The notes under the pieces were generated by a model. The model did not search any database and was not told where the DNA came from. It saw nothing but the letters and a program-made list of their open reading frames with translations. This document shows, piece by piece, positions 49,775 to 60,237 of a stretch of 64,000 nucleotides of DNA; position 1 is the first letter of the stretch, and every line of letters begins with the position of its first letter. Position numbers and translations under genes: made by a program. This DNA is from Mycobacterium decipiens. Lineage in GTDB: Bacteria > Actinomycetota > Actinomycetes > Mycobacteriales > Mycobacteriaceae. Location: contig NZ_OY970459.1 in NCBI RefSeq assembly GCF_963853665.1, positions 1,674,001-1,738,000 of the forward strand. Reading direction: 5' to 3'.

Positions 49775-50296
49775 ATGAGTCTTCGCCTTGCGTCCCCGAT
49801 CAACGCGTTTGCTGCCGGCTTTTTGGCCGTCGGTGTGGCGGTTGTCCTGATGTTCGGCCTGGCCAGTGCGCCGCGCGCGGTAGCCGCCGACGACCGACTG
49901 CAGTTCACCGCAACCACTCTCAGTGGCGCCCCTTTCAATGGCGCCAGCCTGCAAGGCAAGCCCGCGGTGTTGTGGTTCTGGACGCCATGGTGCCCGTTCT
50001 GCAACGCGGAGGCTCCCAGCGTCAGCCACGTGGCGGCCGCCAATCCGGCGGTCACCTTCGTCGGAGTCGCGACTCGTGCCGACATCGGGGCGTTGCAGAG
50101 CTTTGTCTCGAAATACAACCTGAATTTCACCAACCTCAATGACTCCGACGGCGCGATCTGGGCCCGCTACAACGTGCCGTGGCAGCCGGCGTTTGTGTTC
50201 TATCGCGCGGACGGCACGTCGACGTTCGTCAACAACCCCACCGCGGCCATGTCCCAGGACGAGCTGTCCGGCCGGGTGGCTGCGCTGACCTCCTAA
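49775..50296 (+). CDS. mpt53: Secreted thioredoxin-like protein Mpt53 (DsbE-like)
   Basis: Exported thiol-disulfide oxidoreductase, 173 residues as in M. tuberculosis. The signal peptide covers about 1-38 (cleavage near AVA-AD). The thioredoxin motif is FWTPWCPFCNAEAP (CPFC). A cis-Pro block is NVPWQPAFVFYR. It is probably reoxidised or reduced by the CcdA-like protein encoded 4 nt downstream. Confidence 0.95.
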   Translation: MSLRLASPINAFAAGFLAVGVAVVLMFGLASAPRAVAADDRLQFTATTLSGAPFNGASLQGKPAVLWFWTPWCPFCNAEAPSVSHVAAANPAVTFVGVATRADIGALQSFVSKYNLNFTNLNDSDGAIWARYNVPWQPAFVFYRADGTSTFVNNPTAAMSQDELSGRVAALTS

Positions 50297-50300
50297 CCCG

Positions 50301-51164
50301 GTGAACGAGGCGCTAATTGGTTTGGCCTTCGCCGCCGGATTGGTGGCGGCGCTGAACCCATGCGGGTTCGCCATGTTGCCCGCGTACCTGCTTTTGGTGG
50401 TGCATGGCGAGGATTCCGCCGACCGGCCGCGGCCAATCGACGCAATCGGCCGAGCCGTGGCGGCCACGGTCGGGATGGCGTTGGGCTTCTTGACGGTATT
50501 CGGCTTGTTCGGCGCCCTGACCATTTCGGCGGCCGCGACGGTGCAGCGATACCTGCCCTATGCGACGGTGCTGATCGGTCTGGCGCTCATTGCTCTCGGC
50601 GGGTGGCTGCTATCGGGTCGAGAGCTGACGGTGCTGACGCCCCGACCGCTCGGCGTGCGATGGGCTCCGACGGTACGGCTCGGTTCCATGTACGGGTACG
50701 GCGTCAGCTATGCGGTCGCTTCGCTGTCATGCACCATCGGGCCGTTCCTCGCGGTCACCGGGGCAGGTTTGCGGGGCGGTTCGGTCGTCGGCAGCGTAGC
50801 CATCTACCTGACTTATGTCGCGGGTCTGACCCTGGTTGTTGGCGCGCTGGCGATCGCGGCCGCGACCGCGGGCTCGGCGCTGGCCGACCGCCTGCGGCGA
50901 ATCTTGCCGTTCGTCAACCGGATCAGCGGTGCGCTGCTGGTGTTGGTCGGGCTGTACGTGGGCTACTACGGTCTTTACGAGCTGCGACTGATTACCGGCG
51001 TCGGGGCGAATCCCCAGGATGGGGTGATTGCCGCGGCCGGCCGCTTGCAGGGTGTGCTAGCTGGCTGGGTGCACCAGCACGGTGCTTGGCCTTGGGCGGC
51101 GTTGTTGGTGGTGCTCGTAGTCGGTGTCCTCGCCAGCACCTGGTTTCGGAGGGTGCGGCGCTGA
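50301..51164 (+). CDS. CcdA/DsbD-like membrane thiol-electron carrier (Rv2877c type)
   Basis: Six-helix CcdA-type protein, 287 residues. Cys in LNPCGFAMLPAYLL (helix 1) and in VASLSCTIGPFLAV (helix 4) form the membrane redox pair. It would pass electrons from the cytosol to extracytoplasmic thioredoxins such as Mpt53, 4 nt upstream. The GTG start is close-coupled. Confidence 0.92.
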   Translation: MNEALIGLAFAAGLVAALNPCGFAMLPAYLLLVVHGEDSADRPRPIDAIGRAVAATVGMALGFLTVFGLFGALTISAAATVQRYLPYATVLIGLALIALGGWLLSGRELTVLTPRPLGVRWAPTVRLGSMYGYGVSYAVASLSCTIGPFLAVTGAGLRGGSVVGSVAIYLTYVAGLTLVVGALAIAAATAGSALADRLRRILPFVNRISGALLVLVGLYVGYYGLYELRLITGVGANPQDGVIAAAGRLQGVLAGWVHQHGAWPWAALLVVLVVGVLASTWFRRVRR

Positions 51165-51198
51165 CCGGGTCGGGCGGCACACCAACACGTTGTGGTGG

Positions 51199-51468
51199 CT
51201 ACCTGATCCAGCCGCGCCGTCGGCCCCACAAGTCGCGCACCAGCACGAACAGCACGGCTGCGGCAAACGCGATCAGGAACCAGTCCTCGACATGGCCGAC
51301 GTGGTTGCCGCGCAGCATCGCCAGCAAAAAGCCGAAGATGCACAGACCGGTGATGTGCCAGGTGCGGTGATTGATCCAGCTCCATCCCCACGCTGCGGAC
51401 GGCACCTCGGTGGTGTCGACCTGCTCATGTGGTGAGCCGGCGAAGTGCTCCACCTCAGTACTGGCCAC
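51199..51468 (-). CDS. Small membrane protein (Rv2876 type)
   Basis: Protein of about 89 residues with two transmembrane helices (HITGLCIFGFLLAML; WFLIAFAAAVLFVLV) and an Arg-rich end. The GTG at 51468 has CGGAGGA upstream. A longer frame to 51516 adds 16 residues. In M. tuberculosis the homologue lies with the SigK-controlled antigens. The function is unknown. Confidence 0.85.
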   Translation of the reverse strand: MASTEVEHFAGSPHEQVDTTEVPSAAWGWSWINHRTWHITGLCIFGFLLAMLRGNHVGHVEDWFLIAFAAAVLFVLVRDLWGRRRGWIR

Positions 51469-51602
51469 GGCGATTCCTCCGGTTGGACTGTCTTCAGACT
51501 CACGCTGCCCGAACATTCTGGCACATGCCCGATGGCCCTCGGGCGGGTCGGCGTTCGGTGTGGTTCTGCGGTGCGCGAGTCAGACGGTGCCAACCCGGAC
51601 GA

Positions 51603-52193
51603 TTACGCCGGGGGCATCAGCACGCTGTCAATCATGTACACCGTCGCATTGGCGGTGGACACGCCGCCACAGACGACGTCGGCGTTGCTGACCTGGAGGC
51701 TATTGCCCTGACCGGTCACCGTCACCCTGGCGCCCTGCAGGGTCTGATGGGTGCCGACAACATTGGCCGGGCTGGCCTGGCCAGACACTACGTGGTAGGT
51801 CAGGATGCTGGTCAGCATTGACGAGTTGGTCTTAAGCTCGTCGATCGTGCCTGCGGGCAGCTTGCTGAATGCCGCGTTGGTCGGCGCGAACACCGTGTAC
51901 TGACCGCTGTTGAGGGTGTCGACCAGGTTCACTTGCGGGTTGAGCTGGCCCGACAGTGCCGCCGTCAGGGTTGTCAACTCCGGATTGTTCGAGGCCGCCA
52001 CCGCGACCGGGACCTGCGACATCCCCTGCACCGAGGCGGGCCCGCTGGGATTCTTTGCCGCGTAGTCCGCGCACCCCGGGCCCACCAGATCACCCGCGAC
52101 CGCGGTCGGGGAGACGGCGACCGCCAGGGCGGCGAGGCTGGCCGCCGCGAAACTGGTTGCAGCAATCGTGTGCTTTACCTTCATGACCTTCAT
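51603..52193 (-). CDS. mpt70: Major secreted antigen Mpt70, fasciclin domain
   Basis: Secreted 196-residue protein: signal peptide (about 1-33, cleavage near AVA-GD), then one FAS1 domain. [23 protein letters not shown] is the first conserved box, and the second is [18 protein letters not shown]. It lacks a lipobox, unlike Mpt83. AGAGGAG lies 8 nt upstream of the ATG. It has its own SigK-type promoter. Confidence 0.96.
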   Translation of the reverse strand: MKVMKVKHTIAATSFAAASLAALAVAVSPTAVAGDLVGPGCADYAAKNPSGPASVQGMSQVPVAVAASNNPELTTLTAALSGQLNPQVNLVDTLNSGQYTVFAPTNAAFSKLPAGTIDELKTNSSMLTSILTYHVVSGQASPANVVGTHQTLQGARVTVTGQGNSLQVSNADVVCGGVSTANATVYMIDSVLMPPA

Positions 52194-52256
52194 GTTGTTA
52201 CTCCTCTGGTTAGCCCGGAGACGGCTTGTGCCGTCTCGCTGACCCCGACATGAGTT

Positions 52257-52283
52257 CTTCGGAGCCGTCCGGGTCTTGGATGG
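52257..52283 (-). promoter_or_regulatory. SigK-type promoter of mpt70
   Basis: On the minus strand CCATCC (52278-52283) and CCGAAG (52257-52262) are 15 nt apart, close to the SigK consensus CCATCC/CCGAAT. It lies between the dipZ stop and mpt70, 63 nt before the mpt70 ATG. Confidence 0.7.
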
Positions 52284-52297
52284 GCACTCGGCCGCAT

Positions 52298-54040
52298 TCA
52301 GCCGTAGGTGAAGGAAAACAGCTGTACCCCCTGGCTGGGCCGCACCTCAAGCGTTCCGGGCGCCAGCCGATCGCCGGCGACGATCTGATGGGCGTTCGGC
52401 GGCCCACTGATCGCCAGCGTGGCCGGCTTTCCGTCCCGCACAACCGTGACGGTCCCGGTCCCGCCGGCAACGATGTAGACATCCTTGGCGTGGTAATTCA
52501 GTTTGATGGCGGCGTCGTTGCCGCCGGAGGTCGCACCCTGATAGTCCAGCGACCATCGGCCGCTCAACGCGAAGCTGTCGGCCGCCAGGTTCGGTGGGTA
52601 GTCGAACGTTGCCAATCCTTCGTCGTAGACGCCGCCGCCGCCATAGTTGACCACCTTGCCGACCCCGAAGTATGTCTCGGGAGTGAGTGCGGCCCGCGGG
52701 GTAAGGTCGGGCGCCTCCACGGATTTGGGGAGTGTGACGCCGGGTTTGGCATCGTTGAGCAACTTCCTGATCAATGTCTCGGTGACGTTGTAATCGCCTT
52801 CTCCGAACTTGATGTGCCGCACCGTGCCGCTGGCGTCGATCAGGTACTCGGCGGGCCAATACCGATTCCGGTAGTTGGTCCATGTAGAGAAGTTGTCGTC
52901 CAGCGCAATCGGATATTTGATGCCCAGATCGGCCGCCCCTTTGGCGACGTTGCCGGGGACTTTCTCGAACGCGTACTCGGGGGTGTGCACGCCGATGACG
53001 GCCAAGCCGCTGTCTTTGTAGGCCTGATACCAACCGACGACGTGCGGGATGGCCCGTTGGCAGTTGATGCATGAGTAGGCCCAGAAGTCGATCAGCACCA
53101 CCTTGCCACGTAGCGAATTCAGGGCGACCGGCTGGTTGTCGGGCGTGTTTAGCCAGCCGGCAATGCCTTTGAGATCTGGTGCAGTGCCGCAACTTTCGAG
53201 TTGTTGGGCGCCATCGCTGCAATTGGATAGCTGCGCGTTCTGGTCGTTGACGATGCCACCGAGGTTCAATTTTTCTCGTATCTGTTCCGATCCGCCGACC
53301 TTCTCCTGTAGCGGTGCGGTGTAGTCGGGAATCGCCCGCTGCAGTGCCGCGGGCAGATCGAACACCAGCGCGACGGCAAGCAGGATCGTCACCATTCCTG
53401 CGACTACCCGGATCTCCCGCTGGCGACGCCGAAACGCGTTCACCCGCTGGGCTATCCGTTGTCCGGCAAGCGCGAAGAACAGCAATGGCAATGCGGCGCC
53501 GAGGGCGAAGGCGGCGGTGAGTACGACGGTCCCCACGCCGATGGTCGCGGTGGCACCGGCCACGACGATCGCGGCCAGCACCGGACCGGCGCAGGGGACA
53601 TACAGCACGCCTAGGGCCAGGCCCAGCCCGAAACCGTTTCCACGAGTGCCGATTTGCTTCTGCGGAATCCGGGAGAACGGCTTTTCCAGAAGCTGTTCAA
53701 ACGTCGGGAAAATAAGACCGATGCCGATCGCCGCCAGGGCAACCAGTGCGAACCAGCGTATGGCGTCCTGCGGCAGATGCAGCGCAGACAGCAGTGCGGA
53801 GCCGAGCAGGGTGACCGCACTGAAACTGAGCACCAGACCGCCGATCACCCGGTAGGGGCGCAGCGTCTCCGACAGCGCCCGCTTCTGCTGGACTGCCACG
53901 GCGCCTTCGGTTTTCGGTGAGATCTCGGCAGCCGAGCTCTGTGCGCCGGAGAAAAAGATCACCGGCAGTACCGGCAGGATGCAGGGGGATATTCCGGTGA
54001 TGAGGCCTCCGAGGAAGCCGACTAGGGCGAGGGTCAACAT
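52298..54040 (-). CDS. dipZ: DipZ, fused CcdA-like membrane domain and thioredoxin-like domain
   Basis: Thiol-redox fusion of about 580 residues. The N-terminal CcdA-type membrane domain has [18 protein letters not shown] (first Cys) and [14 protein letters not shown] (second Cys). The extracytoplasmic thioredoxin-like domain has [15 protein letters not shown] (CINC), and a C-terminal carbohydrate-binding-like domain follows after about residue 400. The ATG at 54040 is chosen because it matches the GTG/V codon of the homologue. A GTG at 54139 falls inside a hairpin. It sits between mpt83 and mpt70 and probably keeps their exported partners folded. Confidence 0.92.
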   Translation of the reverse strand: MLTLALVGFLGGLITGISPCILPVLPVIFFSGAQSSAAEISPKTEGAVAVQQKRALSETLRPYRVIGGLVLSFSAVTLLGSALLSALHLPQDAIRWFALVALAAIGIGLIFPTFEQLLEKPFSRIPQKQIGTRGNGFGLGLALGVLYVPCAGPVLAAIVVAGATATIGVGTVVLTAAFALGAALPLLFFALAGQRIAQRVNAFRRRQREIRVVAGMVTILLAVALVFDLPAALQRAIPDYTAPLQEKVGGSEQIREKLNLGGIVNDQNAQLSNCSDGAQQLESCGTAPDLKGIAGWLNTPDNQPVALNSLRGKVVLIDFWAYSCINCQRAIPHVVGWYQAYKDSGLAVIGVHTPEYAFEKVPGNVAKGAADLGIKYPIALDDNFSTWTNYRNRYWPAEYLIDASGTVRHIKFGEGDYNVTETLIRKLLNDAKPGVTLPKSVEAPDLTPRAALTPETYFGVGKVVNYGGGGVYDEGLATFDYPPNLAADSFALSGRWSLDYQGATSGGNDAAIKLNYHAKDVYIVAGGTGTVTVVRDGKPATLAISGPPNAHQIVAGDRLAPGTLEVRPSQGVQLFSFTYG

Positions 54041-54122
54041 GCCTGCTATTCGTTGCTGGCGCGGTGCCGGATCGGCTAGGGCGGTCACGAATTTTCCCGG
54101 CGCCAATCCGAGGAATAGCAAT

Positions 54123-54147
54123 GGCAGCCCGCGAAACACGGGCTGCC
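54123..54147 (-). terminator. Intercistronic hairpin between mpt83 and dipZ
   Basis: Perfect 9-bp arms (54123-54131 and 54139-54147) with a 7-nt loop, 21 nt after the mpt83 stop. It may reduce dipZ expression by partial termination or stabilise the mpt83 mRNA 3' end. Confidence 0.5.
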
Positions 54148-54167
54148 TTGCTTTGACGCGCTGAGCG

Positions 54168-54833
54168 TTACTGTGCCGGGGGCATCAGCACCGTGTCGAT
54201 CATGTACACCGTGGCGTTGGCGGTATGCACCCCGCCGCAGACCAGGCCGGCGTTGTTGACCATCAGGTCGTTGCCCGCGCCCATAACCGTCACGTCAGCA
54301 CCTTGCAGGGTCGTGCGGGTGCCGTCGACCTTGCTCGGGCTCGCCTGGCCACTCACCACGTGGTAGGTCAGGATGCTGCTCAGCAGCTTGGAGTCCGTCT
54401 TGAGTTGGTCGATGGTGGCGGCCGGGAGCTTTTCGAATGCGGCATTCGTGGGGGCGAAAACCGTGTACTCGCCGCTGTTGAGGGTGTCGACCAGGTTCAC
54501 ATTCGGATTCAGCTTGCCCGACAGCGCCGCGGTCAGGGTAGTAAGCATCGGATTGTTCGACGCCGCGGTCGCGACCGGATCCTGCGCCATTCCGGCCACC
54601 GACCCCGGACCGGTGGGATTCTGTGTCGCGTACTGCGAGCACCCCGGACCGATCAGGTCCGCCGCGGGGTCGGCCATTGCCGGTGTGGTGGCGGGCGCTG
54701 CCATGCTGGTCGCCGGCATTGGGTTGGTGGTGCCTTGCGAGGCGGGCTTGGTGCTCGAGCAACCCGCGAGGCCGGTGATCGCGATTGCCGCGAGGCTGGC
54801 TGCTGCGATTGCTTTGGCCTGAACGTTGATCAT
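54168..54833 (-). CDS. mpt83: Cell-surface lipoprotein Mpt83, fasciclin domain
   Basis: Lipoprotein of 221 residues: signal peptide with lipobox GLAGC (Cys25), a Ser/Thr/Pro/Ala linker (about 26-65) that is glycosylated in M. bovis, and a FAS1 domain homologous to Mpt70 ([20 protein letters not shown]). The ATG at 54833 is chosen because the lipobox fits. The SigK-type promoter lies 67 nt upstream. Confidence 0.96.
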   Translation of the reverse strand: MINVQAKAIAAASLAAIAITGLAGCSSTKPASQGTTNPMPATSMAAPATTPAMADPAADLIGPGCSQYATQNPTGPGSVAGMAQDPVATAASNNPMLTTLTAALSGKLNPNVNLVDTLNSGEYTVFAPTNAAFEKLPAATIDQLKTDSKLLSSILTYHVVSGQASPSKVDGTRTTLQGADVTVMGAGNDLMVNNAGLVCGGVHTANATVYMIDTVLMPPAQ

Positions 54834-54899
54834 TGCGCTTTGATTCCTTTGCTCGTGACGGCGGCTGTGGACGCCGTCCTCCCGGTTTGAACAACGGTG

Positions 54900-54926
54900 A
54901 TTCGGAGTGACGGCGGTCATAGATGG
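54900..54926 (-). promoter_or_regulatory. SigK-type promoter of mpt83
   Basis: On the minus strand CCATCT (54921-54926) and CCGAAT (54900-54905) with a 15-nt spacer. The -10 is a perfect match to the SigK consensus and the -35 differs by one base. The spacing is the same as at mpt70. Confidence 0.75.
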
Positions 54927-54953
54927 GACCCTCCGCAGACGCGGCAGGTCCGC

Positions 54954-55385
54954 TCACATATCCAGTGGATGACGCCAGCGCAGCCGGCGGAATCGCGCGA
55001 AGCCGCGATCGGCGCTCAGCCAGGTTGCGTTGTTCTCCACCGCGTAGGCGGCCAGGTAGGCGTCCGCAATGTCGTTGCCGTTCGCGTCGACATCGGACGC
55101 GAGTTGCCGAAACAACATCCAGTGCCGCTCGCCGGGGTCAATTCGCATGGCGGCGGGCGCGGCGAGCAGCGCGTCGACCGCCTGCCACGCGTCCTGCGGG
55201 CGCGTCGGTTCGGTGAAGACGCGACGGTTGGTTACGACCCGGACGAAGCTAGCGAGCACGCTGTCCGGTAACCCCAGCGGCTCGTCATCGTTGGCCAGCC
55301 ACTCAAGCAAATCCCGATAGTCGCAGTGTTCCCGGAGATCCGCCCGATGTGCGTAGACGAGCACGTTGACATCAACGCAACGCAT
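54954..55385 (-). CDS. vapC43: VapC-family toxin (PIN domain)
   Basis: PIN-domain ribonuclease toxin of 143 residues: [16 protein letters not shown] carries the first acidic residue, and later acidic sites are in NDIADAYLAAYA and LSADRGFARF. It is shorter at the C-terminus than the M. tuberculosis protein. The start overlaps the vapB stop region by 14 nt. Confidence 0.9.
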   Translation of the reverse strand: MRCVDVNVLVYAHRADLREHCDYRDLLEWLANDDEPLGLPDSVLASFVRVVTNRRVFTEPTRPQDAWQAVDALLAAPAAMRIDPGERHWMLFRQLASDVDANGNDIADAYLAAYAVENNATWLSADRGFARFRRLRWRHPLDM

Positions 55386-55629
55386 TGGCCGACGCGCCGT
55401 CGTCCATGGCCTCGGCGACCGCGGCGTTGGACGACAGATCCACACCGGGCCGAAGCCCGCCCCTGCCCGACGGCTGGACTCGATAGCGGCCGGCGGCCCG
55501 CTGCTGGGGCGGGTTCAAGCCACGCCGCACCGCATCCTCTAGAACCGCGGCCACGGTTCGCCCGGAACGAGCGGCCTTCGCTTTCACCTGGCGGTACAGC
55601 TCGTCATCGATACGGATCGTCGTCCGCAT
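55372..55629 (-). CDS. vapB43: VapB-family antitoxin
   Basis: Antitoxin of 85 residues, the M. tuberculosis length. Ribbon-helix-helix DNA-binding N-terminus [19 protein letters not shown], and a C-terminal toxin-binding tail. It pairs with vapC43 in the usual antitoxin-first order. It is divergent from dxr. Confidence 0.9.
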   Translation of the reverse strand: MRTTIRIDDELYRQVKAKAARSGRTVAAVLEDAVRRGLNPPQQRAAGRYRVQPSGRGGLRPGVDLSSNAAVAEAMDDGASANALR

Positions 55630-55704
55630 TGGGGCATCTTAGCATCAGAAGTAGGCATCGAGATGACGCGCTTGCCGCTCGGCGACAACGGCGGTGTTGG
55701 GCGG

Positions 55705-55710
55705 CACAAT
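55705..55710 (+). promoter_or_regulatory. Putative -10 box of dxr
   Basis: CACAAT ends 6 nt before the dxr GTG. It is the same hexamer as in the rpsP and rplS promoters, and supports the GTG at 55717. Confidence 0.4.
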
Positions 55711-55716
55711 GATGAG

Positions 55717-56901
55717 GTGACCAACTCCACCGACCGGCGCGCCGACGGTCGGCTGCGGGTGCTGGTGCTGGGCAGTACCGGCTCGATCGGCACCCAGGCG
55801 CTCCAGGTCATCGCCGACAATCCGGACCGCTTCGAGGTGGTCGGGCTGGCGGCCGGGGGCACCAAACTGGACACGTTGCTGCGGCAGCGTGCCGAGACCG
55901 GGGTTACCAATATCGCCATCGCCGACGAGCACGCAGCGCATTTGGCCGGCGACATCCCCTACCGCGGGCCCGATGCCGCCACCCGGCTGGTCGAGGAGAC
56001 GGAGGCCGACGTTGTCCTCAATGCGCTGGTTGGGGCGCTGGGCCTGCGACCGACGTTGGCTGCGCTGCAGGCAGGTGCCCGCCTGGCGCTGGCCAACAAG
56101 GAATCGTTGGTCGCCGGCGGTGCGCTGGTGCTGGGGGCCGCGCGGCCCGGTCAGATCGTGCCGGTCGACTCCGAGCACTCCGCGTTGGCCCAGTGCCTGC
56201 GTGGCGGTATGCCCGACGAGGTCGCCAAGCTGGTTCTGACCGCCTCGGGCGGGCCGTTCCGGGGCTGGTCGGCAGCCGCGCTCGAGCAGGTCACTCCCGA
56301 GCAGGCCGGCGCCCATCCGACCTGGTCAATGGGCCCGATGAACACTCTGAACTCGGCGTCGCTGGTCAACAAGGGGCTTGAGGTCATCGAAACCCATCTG
56401 CTGTTCGGCATCCCCTACGAACGCATCGAGGTGGTGGTACACCCCCAGTCGATCATCCATTCGATGGTCACCTTCGTCGACGGCTCGACGATCGCCCAGG
56501 CCAGCCCCCCGGACATGAAGCTGCCCATCTCGTTGGCGCTGGGCTGGCCGCGCCGGGTAAGCGGTGCCGCTCATGCCTGCGATTTCACTACCGCGTCGAG
56601 CTGGGAGTTCGAGCCGCTGGACACCGACGTATTCCCCGCGGTAGAGCTGGCCAGGCAGGCCGGCGTCGCCGGTGGCTGCATGACCGCGGTCTACAACGCC
56701 GCCAACGAAGAAGCCGCCGCAGCATTCCTTGACGGCCGGATCGGGTTCCCGGCCATCGTCGGCACCATCGCCGATGTGTTGCACGCCGCCGACGAATGGG
56801 CCTTTCCACCCGCTACCGTGGATGACGTACTCGACGCGCAGCGCTGGGCCCGCGAGCGAGCGCAGCGCGCGGTATCCGGAATGGCTTTAGAAAGGTCCTG
56901 A
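55717..56901 (+). CDS. dxr: 1-deoxy-D-xylulose-5-phosphate reductoisomerase
   Basis: Second enzyme of the MEP isoprenoid pathway (NADPH, Mn/Mg), the target of fosmidomycin. The 394 residues have [51 protein letters not shown] and [26 protein letters not shown]. The C-terminus is about 20 residues shorter than in M. tuberculosis, where an extra Ala/Ser tail is present. It is followed by rip1 and ispG, another MEP gene. Confidence 0.96.
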   Translation: MTNSTDRRADGRLRVLVLGSTGSIGTQALQVIADNPDRFEVVGLAAGGTKLDTLLRQRAETGVTNIAIADEHAAHLAGDIPYRGPDAATRLVEETEADVVLNALVGALGLRPTLAALQAGARLALANKESLVAGGALVLGAARPGQIVPVDSEHSALAQCLRGGMPDEVAKLVLTASGGPFRGWSAAALEQVTPEQAGAHPTWSMGPMNTLNSASLVNKGLEVIETHLLFGIPYERIEVVVHPQSIIHSMVTFVDGSTIAQASPPDMKLPISLALGWPRRVSGAAHACDFTTASSWEFEPLDTDVFPAVELARQAGVAGGCMTAVYNAANEEAAAAFLDGRIGFPAIVGTIADVLHAADEWAFPPATVDDVLDAQRWARERAQRAVSGMALERS

Positions 56902-56908
56902 CAGCTCG

Positions 56909-58123
56909 ATGATGTTTGTTCTCGGCATAGTGCTGTTCGCGTTGGCGATCCTGGTTTCGGTGGCCCTGCACGAGTGCGGCCACATGTGGGTCGCGCGCGG
57001 CACCGGCATGAAGGTGCGTCGCTATTTCGTCGGCTTTGGCCCCACATTGTGGTCGACGCGCCGCGGCGAGACCGAATACGGGGTGAAAGCCGTTCCGCTG
57101 GGCGGCTTCTGCGACATCGCCGGCATGACCCCGGTCGAGGAACTCGACCCCGGCGAACGCGACCGCGCGATGTACAGGCAGGCCACCTGGAAGCGTGTTG
57201 CGGTGTTATTTGCCGGGCCCGGGATGAACTTCGCTATCTGCCTGGTGCTGATCTATGCCATCGCGCTGGTCTGGGGGCTGCCTAACCTGCATCCGCCAAC
57301 CACGGCCGTAATCGGCGAAACTGGCTGTGTCGCACAGGAATTGAATCAGGGCACGCTCGAAGAGTGCACCGGCCCGGGTCCAGCGGCGCTGGCCGGCATA
57401 CGCTCCGGCGACGTCGTCGTCAAGGTCGGTGACACCCCGGTGTCCACCTTCGACGAGATGGCCGCCGCGGTGCGCAAATCGCATGGCACCGTTGCGATCG
57501 TCGTCGAGCGGGACGGCACCGCGGTTACCACCCACGTCGACGTCGAATCCACCCGACGCTGGATCCCTACCGAGGCAGGTGGGCAACCCGAGCCGGCGAC
57601 GGTCGGTGCGATCGGGGTCGGCGCCCCCCGGGTCGGGCCCACGCACTACGGCGTGTTCTCCGCGGTGCCCGCCACCTTCGCGTTCACCGGCGACCTGACC
57701 GTCGAGGTGGGCAAGGCGCTGGTCGCCATCCCGACCAAGGTGGGCGCGCTGGTGCACGCGATCGGCGGTGGCCAGCGTGACCCGCAGACGCCGATCAGCG
57801 TGGTCGGTGCCAGCATCATCGGCGGCGACACCGTCGATCATGGGCTATGGGTGGCGTTTTGGTTCTTCTTGGCCCAATTGAATCTCATCCTGGGTGCGAT
57901 CAACCTGCTACCGTTGCTGCCTTTTGATGGCGGGCATATCGCCGTCGCGGTGTTCGAGAAGATCCGCAACGCGATCCGGTCGGCTCGTGGCAAGGTCGCG
58001 GCCGCGCCGGTGAACTACCTCAAACTCATGCCGGCGACGTATGTGGTTTTGGCTCTCGTCGTCGGGTACATGCTTTTGACCGTCACCGCTGATCTGGTCA
58101 ACCCGATCAGGCTCTTCCAGTAG
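56909..58123 (+). CDS. rip1: Site-2 intramembrane metalloprotease Rip1
   Basis: RseP-type protease that cleaves anti-sigma factors inside the membrane, 404 residues as in M. tuberculosis. HEXXH is in [16 protein letters not shown] (residues near 20), a PDZ domain lies near 125-220 ([23 protein letters not shown]), and the LDG-type motif is [18 protein letters not shown] target is the SigK/SigL/SigM anti-sigma group in M. tuberculosis. Confidence 0.95.
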   Translation: MMFVLGIVLFALAILVSVALHECGHMWVARGTGMKVRRYFVGFGPTLWSTRRGETEYGVKAVPLGGFCDIAGMTPVEELDPGERDRAMYRQATWKRVAVLFAGPGMNFAICLVLIYAIALVWGLPNLHPPTTAVIGETGCVAQELNQGTLEECTGPGPAALAGIRSGDVVVKVGDTPVSTFDEMAAAVRKSHGTVAIVVERDGTAVTTHVDVESTRRWIPTEAGGQPEPATVGAIGVGAPRVGPTHYGVFSAVPATFAFTGDLTVEVGKALVAIPTKVGALVHAIGGGQRDPQTPISVVGASIIGGDTVDHGLWVAFWFFLAQLNLILGAINLLPLLPFDGGHIAVAVFEKIRNAIRSARGKVAAAPVNYLKLMPATYVVLALVVGYMLLTVTADLVNPIRLFQ

Positions 58124-58148
58124 CCGAGAAAAGAAAGAAGGGTTCAAA

Positions 58149-59327
58149 GTGACCATTGGCCTGGGCATGCCGGAGCCGCCGGCGCCCACGCTCGCTCCCC
58201 GGCGCCCGACGCGTCAGCTGATGGTCGGCGACGTCGGGGTGGGCAGCGATTATCCGATCTCAGTGCAATCGATGTGCACCACCAAAACCCACGACGTCAA
58301 CTCGACGTTGCAGCAGATCGCCGAGTTGACCGCGGCTGGCTGCGATATCGTGCGGGTGGCCTGCCCGCGTCAGGAGGACGCCGACGCGCTCGCCGAAATC
58401 GCCCGGCACAGCCAGATCCCAGTTATCGCTGACATCCATTTTCAGCCGCGCTACATCTTCGCCGCCATCGACGCCGGTTGTGCTGCGGTGCGGGTCAACC
58501 CGGGCAACATCAAAGAGTTCGACGGCCGGGTCGGGGAGGTCGCAAAAGCAGCCGGTGCCGCGGGCATCCCGATCCGGATCGGCGTCAACGCCGGTTCGCT
58601 GGACCGGCGGTTCATGGAGAAGTACGGCAAAGCCACGCCTGAGGCACTGGTCGAATCGGCGCTGTGGGAGGCTTCGCTGTTCGCGGAGCACGGCTTCGAC
58701 GACATCAAGATCAGTGTCAAGCACAACGATCCGGTGGTGATGGTCGCCGCCTACGAGTCGCTGGCCGCGCAGTGCGATTATCCGCTGCACCTCGGCGTGA
58801 CCGAGGCCGGTCCGGCCTTCCAGGGCACCATCAAGTCCGCCGTCGCCTTCGGCGCGCTGCTGTCGCGGGGCATCGGCGACACCATCCGCGTGTCGTTGTC
58901 GGCCCCGCCGGTCGAGGAAGTCAAGGTGGGCAATCAGATTCTCGAGTCGCTGAACCTGCGGCCGCGTTCGCTCGAGATCGTGTCCTGCCCGTCGTGTGGT
59001 CGCGCCCAAGTTGACGTCTACACCCTGGCCAACGAGGTGACCGCCGGTCTGGACGGTCTCGATGTGCCGCTGCGGGTGGCCGTGATGGGTTGTGTGGTCA
59101 ATGGTCCGGGCGAAGCACGTGAGGCTGACCTGGGCGTGGCTTCCGGCAACGGCAAAGGCCAGATCTTTGTCCGGGGTGAAGTGATCAAGACCGTGCCCGA
59201 AGCACAGATCGTCGAGACGTTGATTGACGAAGCGATGCGGCTGGCCGCCGAAATGCAAATCGCAGCCGGCGATGAGCCCGATCCCCCCACGACACCGAGC
59301 GGTTCGCCTATTGTGACCGTAAGCTGA
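58149..59327 (+). CDS. ispG: 4-hydroxy-3-methylbut-2-enyl-diphosphate synthase IspG (GcpE)
   Basis: Fe-S enzyme of the MEP pathway, 392 residues. TIM barrel with [20 protein letters not shown] and [13 protein letters not shown], then the C-terminal cluster domain with [10 protein letters not shown] and [12 protein letters not shown], holding three Cys ligands. The GTG start follows an AGAAAGAAGG stretch. It sits with dxr, so this region codes two MEP steps around rip1. Confidence 0.96.
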   Translation: MTIGLGMPEPPAPTLAPRRPTRQLMVGDVGVGSDYPISVQSMCTTKTHDVNSTLQQIAELTAAGCDIVRVACPRQEDADALAEIARHSQIPVIADIHFQPRYIFAAIDAGCAAVRVNPGNIKEFDGRVGEVAKAAGAAGIPIRIGVNAGSLDRRFMEKYGKATPEALVESALWEASLFAEHGFDDIKISVKHNDPVVMVAAYESLAAQCDYPLHLGVTEAGPAFQGTIKSAVAFGALLSRGIGDTIRVSLSAPPVEEVKVGNQILESLNLRPRSLEIVSCPSCGRAQVDVYTLANEVTAGLDGLDVPLRVAVMGCVVNGPGEAREADLGVASGNGKGQIFVRGEVIKTVPEAQIVETLIDEAMRLAAEMQIAAGDEPDPPTTPSGSPIVTVS

Positions 59328-59382
59328 TAGGGGCTAGCTTTTCGGTTGTCGGCCCTTAAATCCCATCAAAGAGAGTTCGCAG

Positions 59383-60237
59383 ATGTCGGCTCCGCCCATC
59401 CTTCGCCTGGTCGGCGAGCGACGGGTGTCGGTGGTGCGTGATGCTGGCGCCGTGTGGCGGGTGCTCGACGACGACCCGATCGAATCGTGCATGGTCGCCG
59501 CGAGGGTCGCAGACCATGGCATCGACCCCAATGCGATTGGCGGGGAGCTGTGGACCCGACGCGGCGCGAACGAGTCGCTGTGCTTCGCTGGCGCCAACAT
59601 CATCCCGCTGCGTGGCGGATTGATCGACCTGAATACGTTCGCCGACGAGGCGATGAGCACCTCGCGGCGGTGTTCGTCGCTGGTCGGCAGGGCCGATCTG
59701 GTGTTGCCCATGTGGCAGCGGCTCGAGCCGGCCTGGGGTCCGGCGCGCGACGTCCGCGACAACCAACCGCTGATGGCCCTCAACACCCATCCGAGCTGTG
59801 CCATCGACACCGGCGTGCGCCAGGTCCGGCCCGAGGAATTGGACGCCTACCTAGTGGCGGCCATCGACATGTTTATCGGCGAGGTCGGCGTCGACCCACG
59901 GCTCGGAGACGGCGGTCGCGGCTATCGTCGCCGGGTGGCCAGCCTCATCGCGGCCGGACGCGCCTGGGCCCGCTTCGAGCACGGTCAGGTGGTCTTCAAG
60001 GCCGAAGTGGGATCACAATCTCCGGCCGTCGGGCAGATCCAGGGCGTCTGGGTTCATCCGGAGTGGCGCGGCATGGGTCTGGGCACGGCCGGCACCGCAA
60101 CGTTGGCGGCGGTGATCGTCGGAAGCGGCCGCATCGCCAGCCTGTATGTGAACAGCTTCAACGCGGTGGCACGCGCCGCATACCTGCGAGTCGGTTTCGC
60201 CGAAGTCGGCACCTTCGCGACGGTGCTGCTCGACTGA
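59383..60237 (+). CDS. GNAT-family N-acetyltransferase (Rv2867c type)
   Basis: Acetyltransferase of 284 residues, the M. tuberculosis length. The C-terminal GNAT domain (about 140-284) has FKAEVGSQSPAVGQIQGVWV, HPEWRGMGLGTAGTATLAAV (acetyl-CoA loop) and VNSFNAVARAAYLRVGF. The N-terminal half is a DUF4081-type domain. The substrate is unknown. An ATG 55 nt after ispG suggests the same transcript. Confidence 0.9.
   Translation: MSAPPILRLVGERRVSVVRDAGAVWRVLDDDPIESCMVAARVADHGIDPNAIGGELWTRRGANESLCFAGANIIPLRGGLIDLNTFADEAMSTSRRCSSLVGRADLVLPMWQRLEPAWGPARDVRDNQPLMALNTHPSCAIDTGVRQVRPEELDAYLVAAIDMFIGEVGVDPRLGDGGRGYRRRVASLIAAGRAWARFEHGQVVFKAEVGSQSPAVGQIQGVWVHPEWRGMGLGTAGTATLAAVIVGSGRIASLYVNSFNAVARAAYLRVGFAEVGTFATVLLD

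Noticed and set aside
54088..54139. Upstream GTG starts for dipZ
   Set aside because: The first lies in a hairpin and neither has a Shine-Dalgarno; homology supports the inner start.
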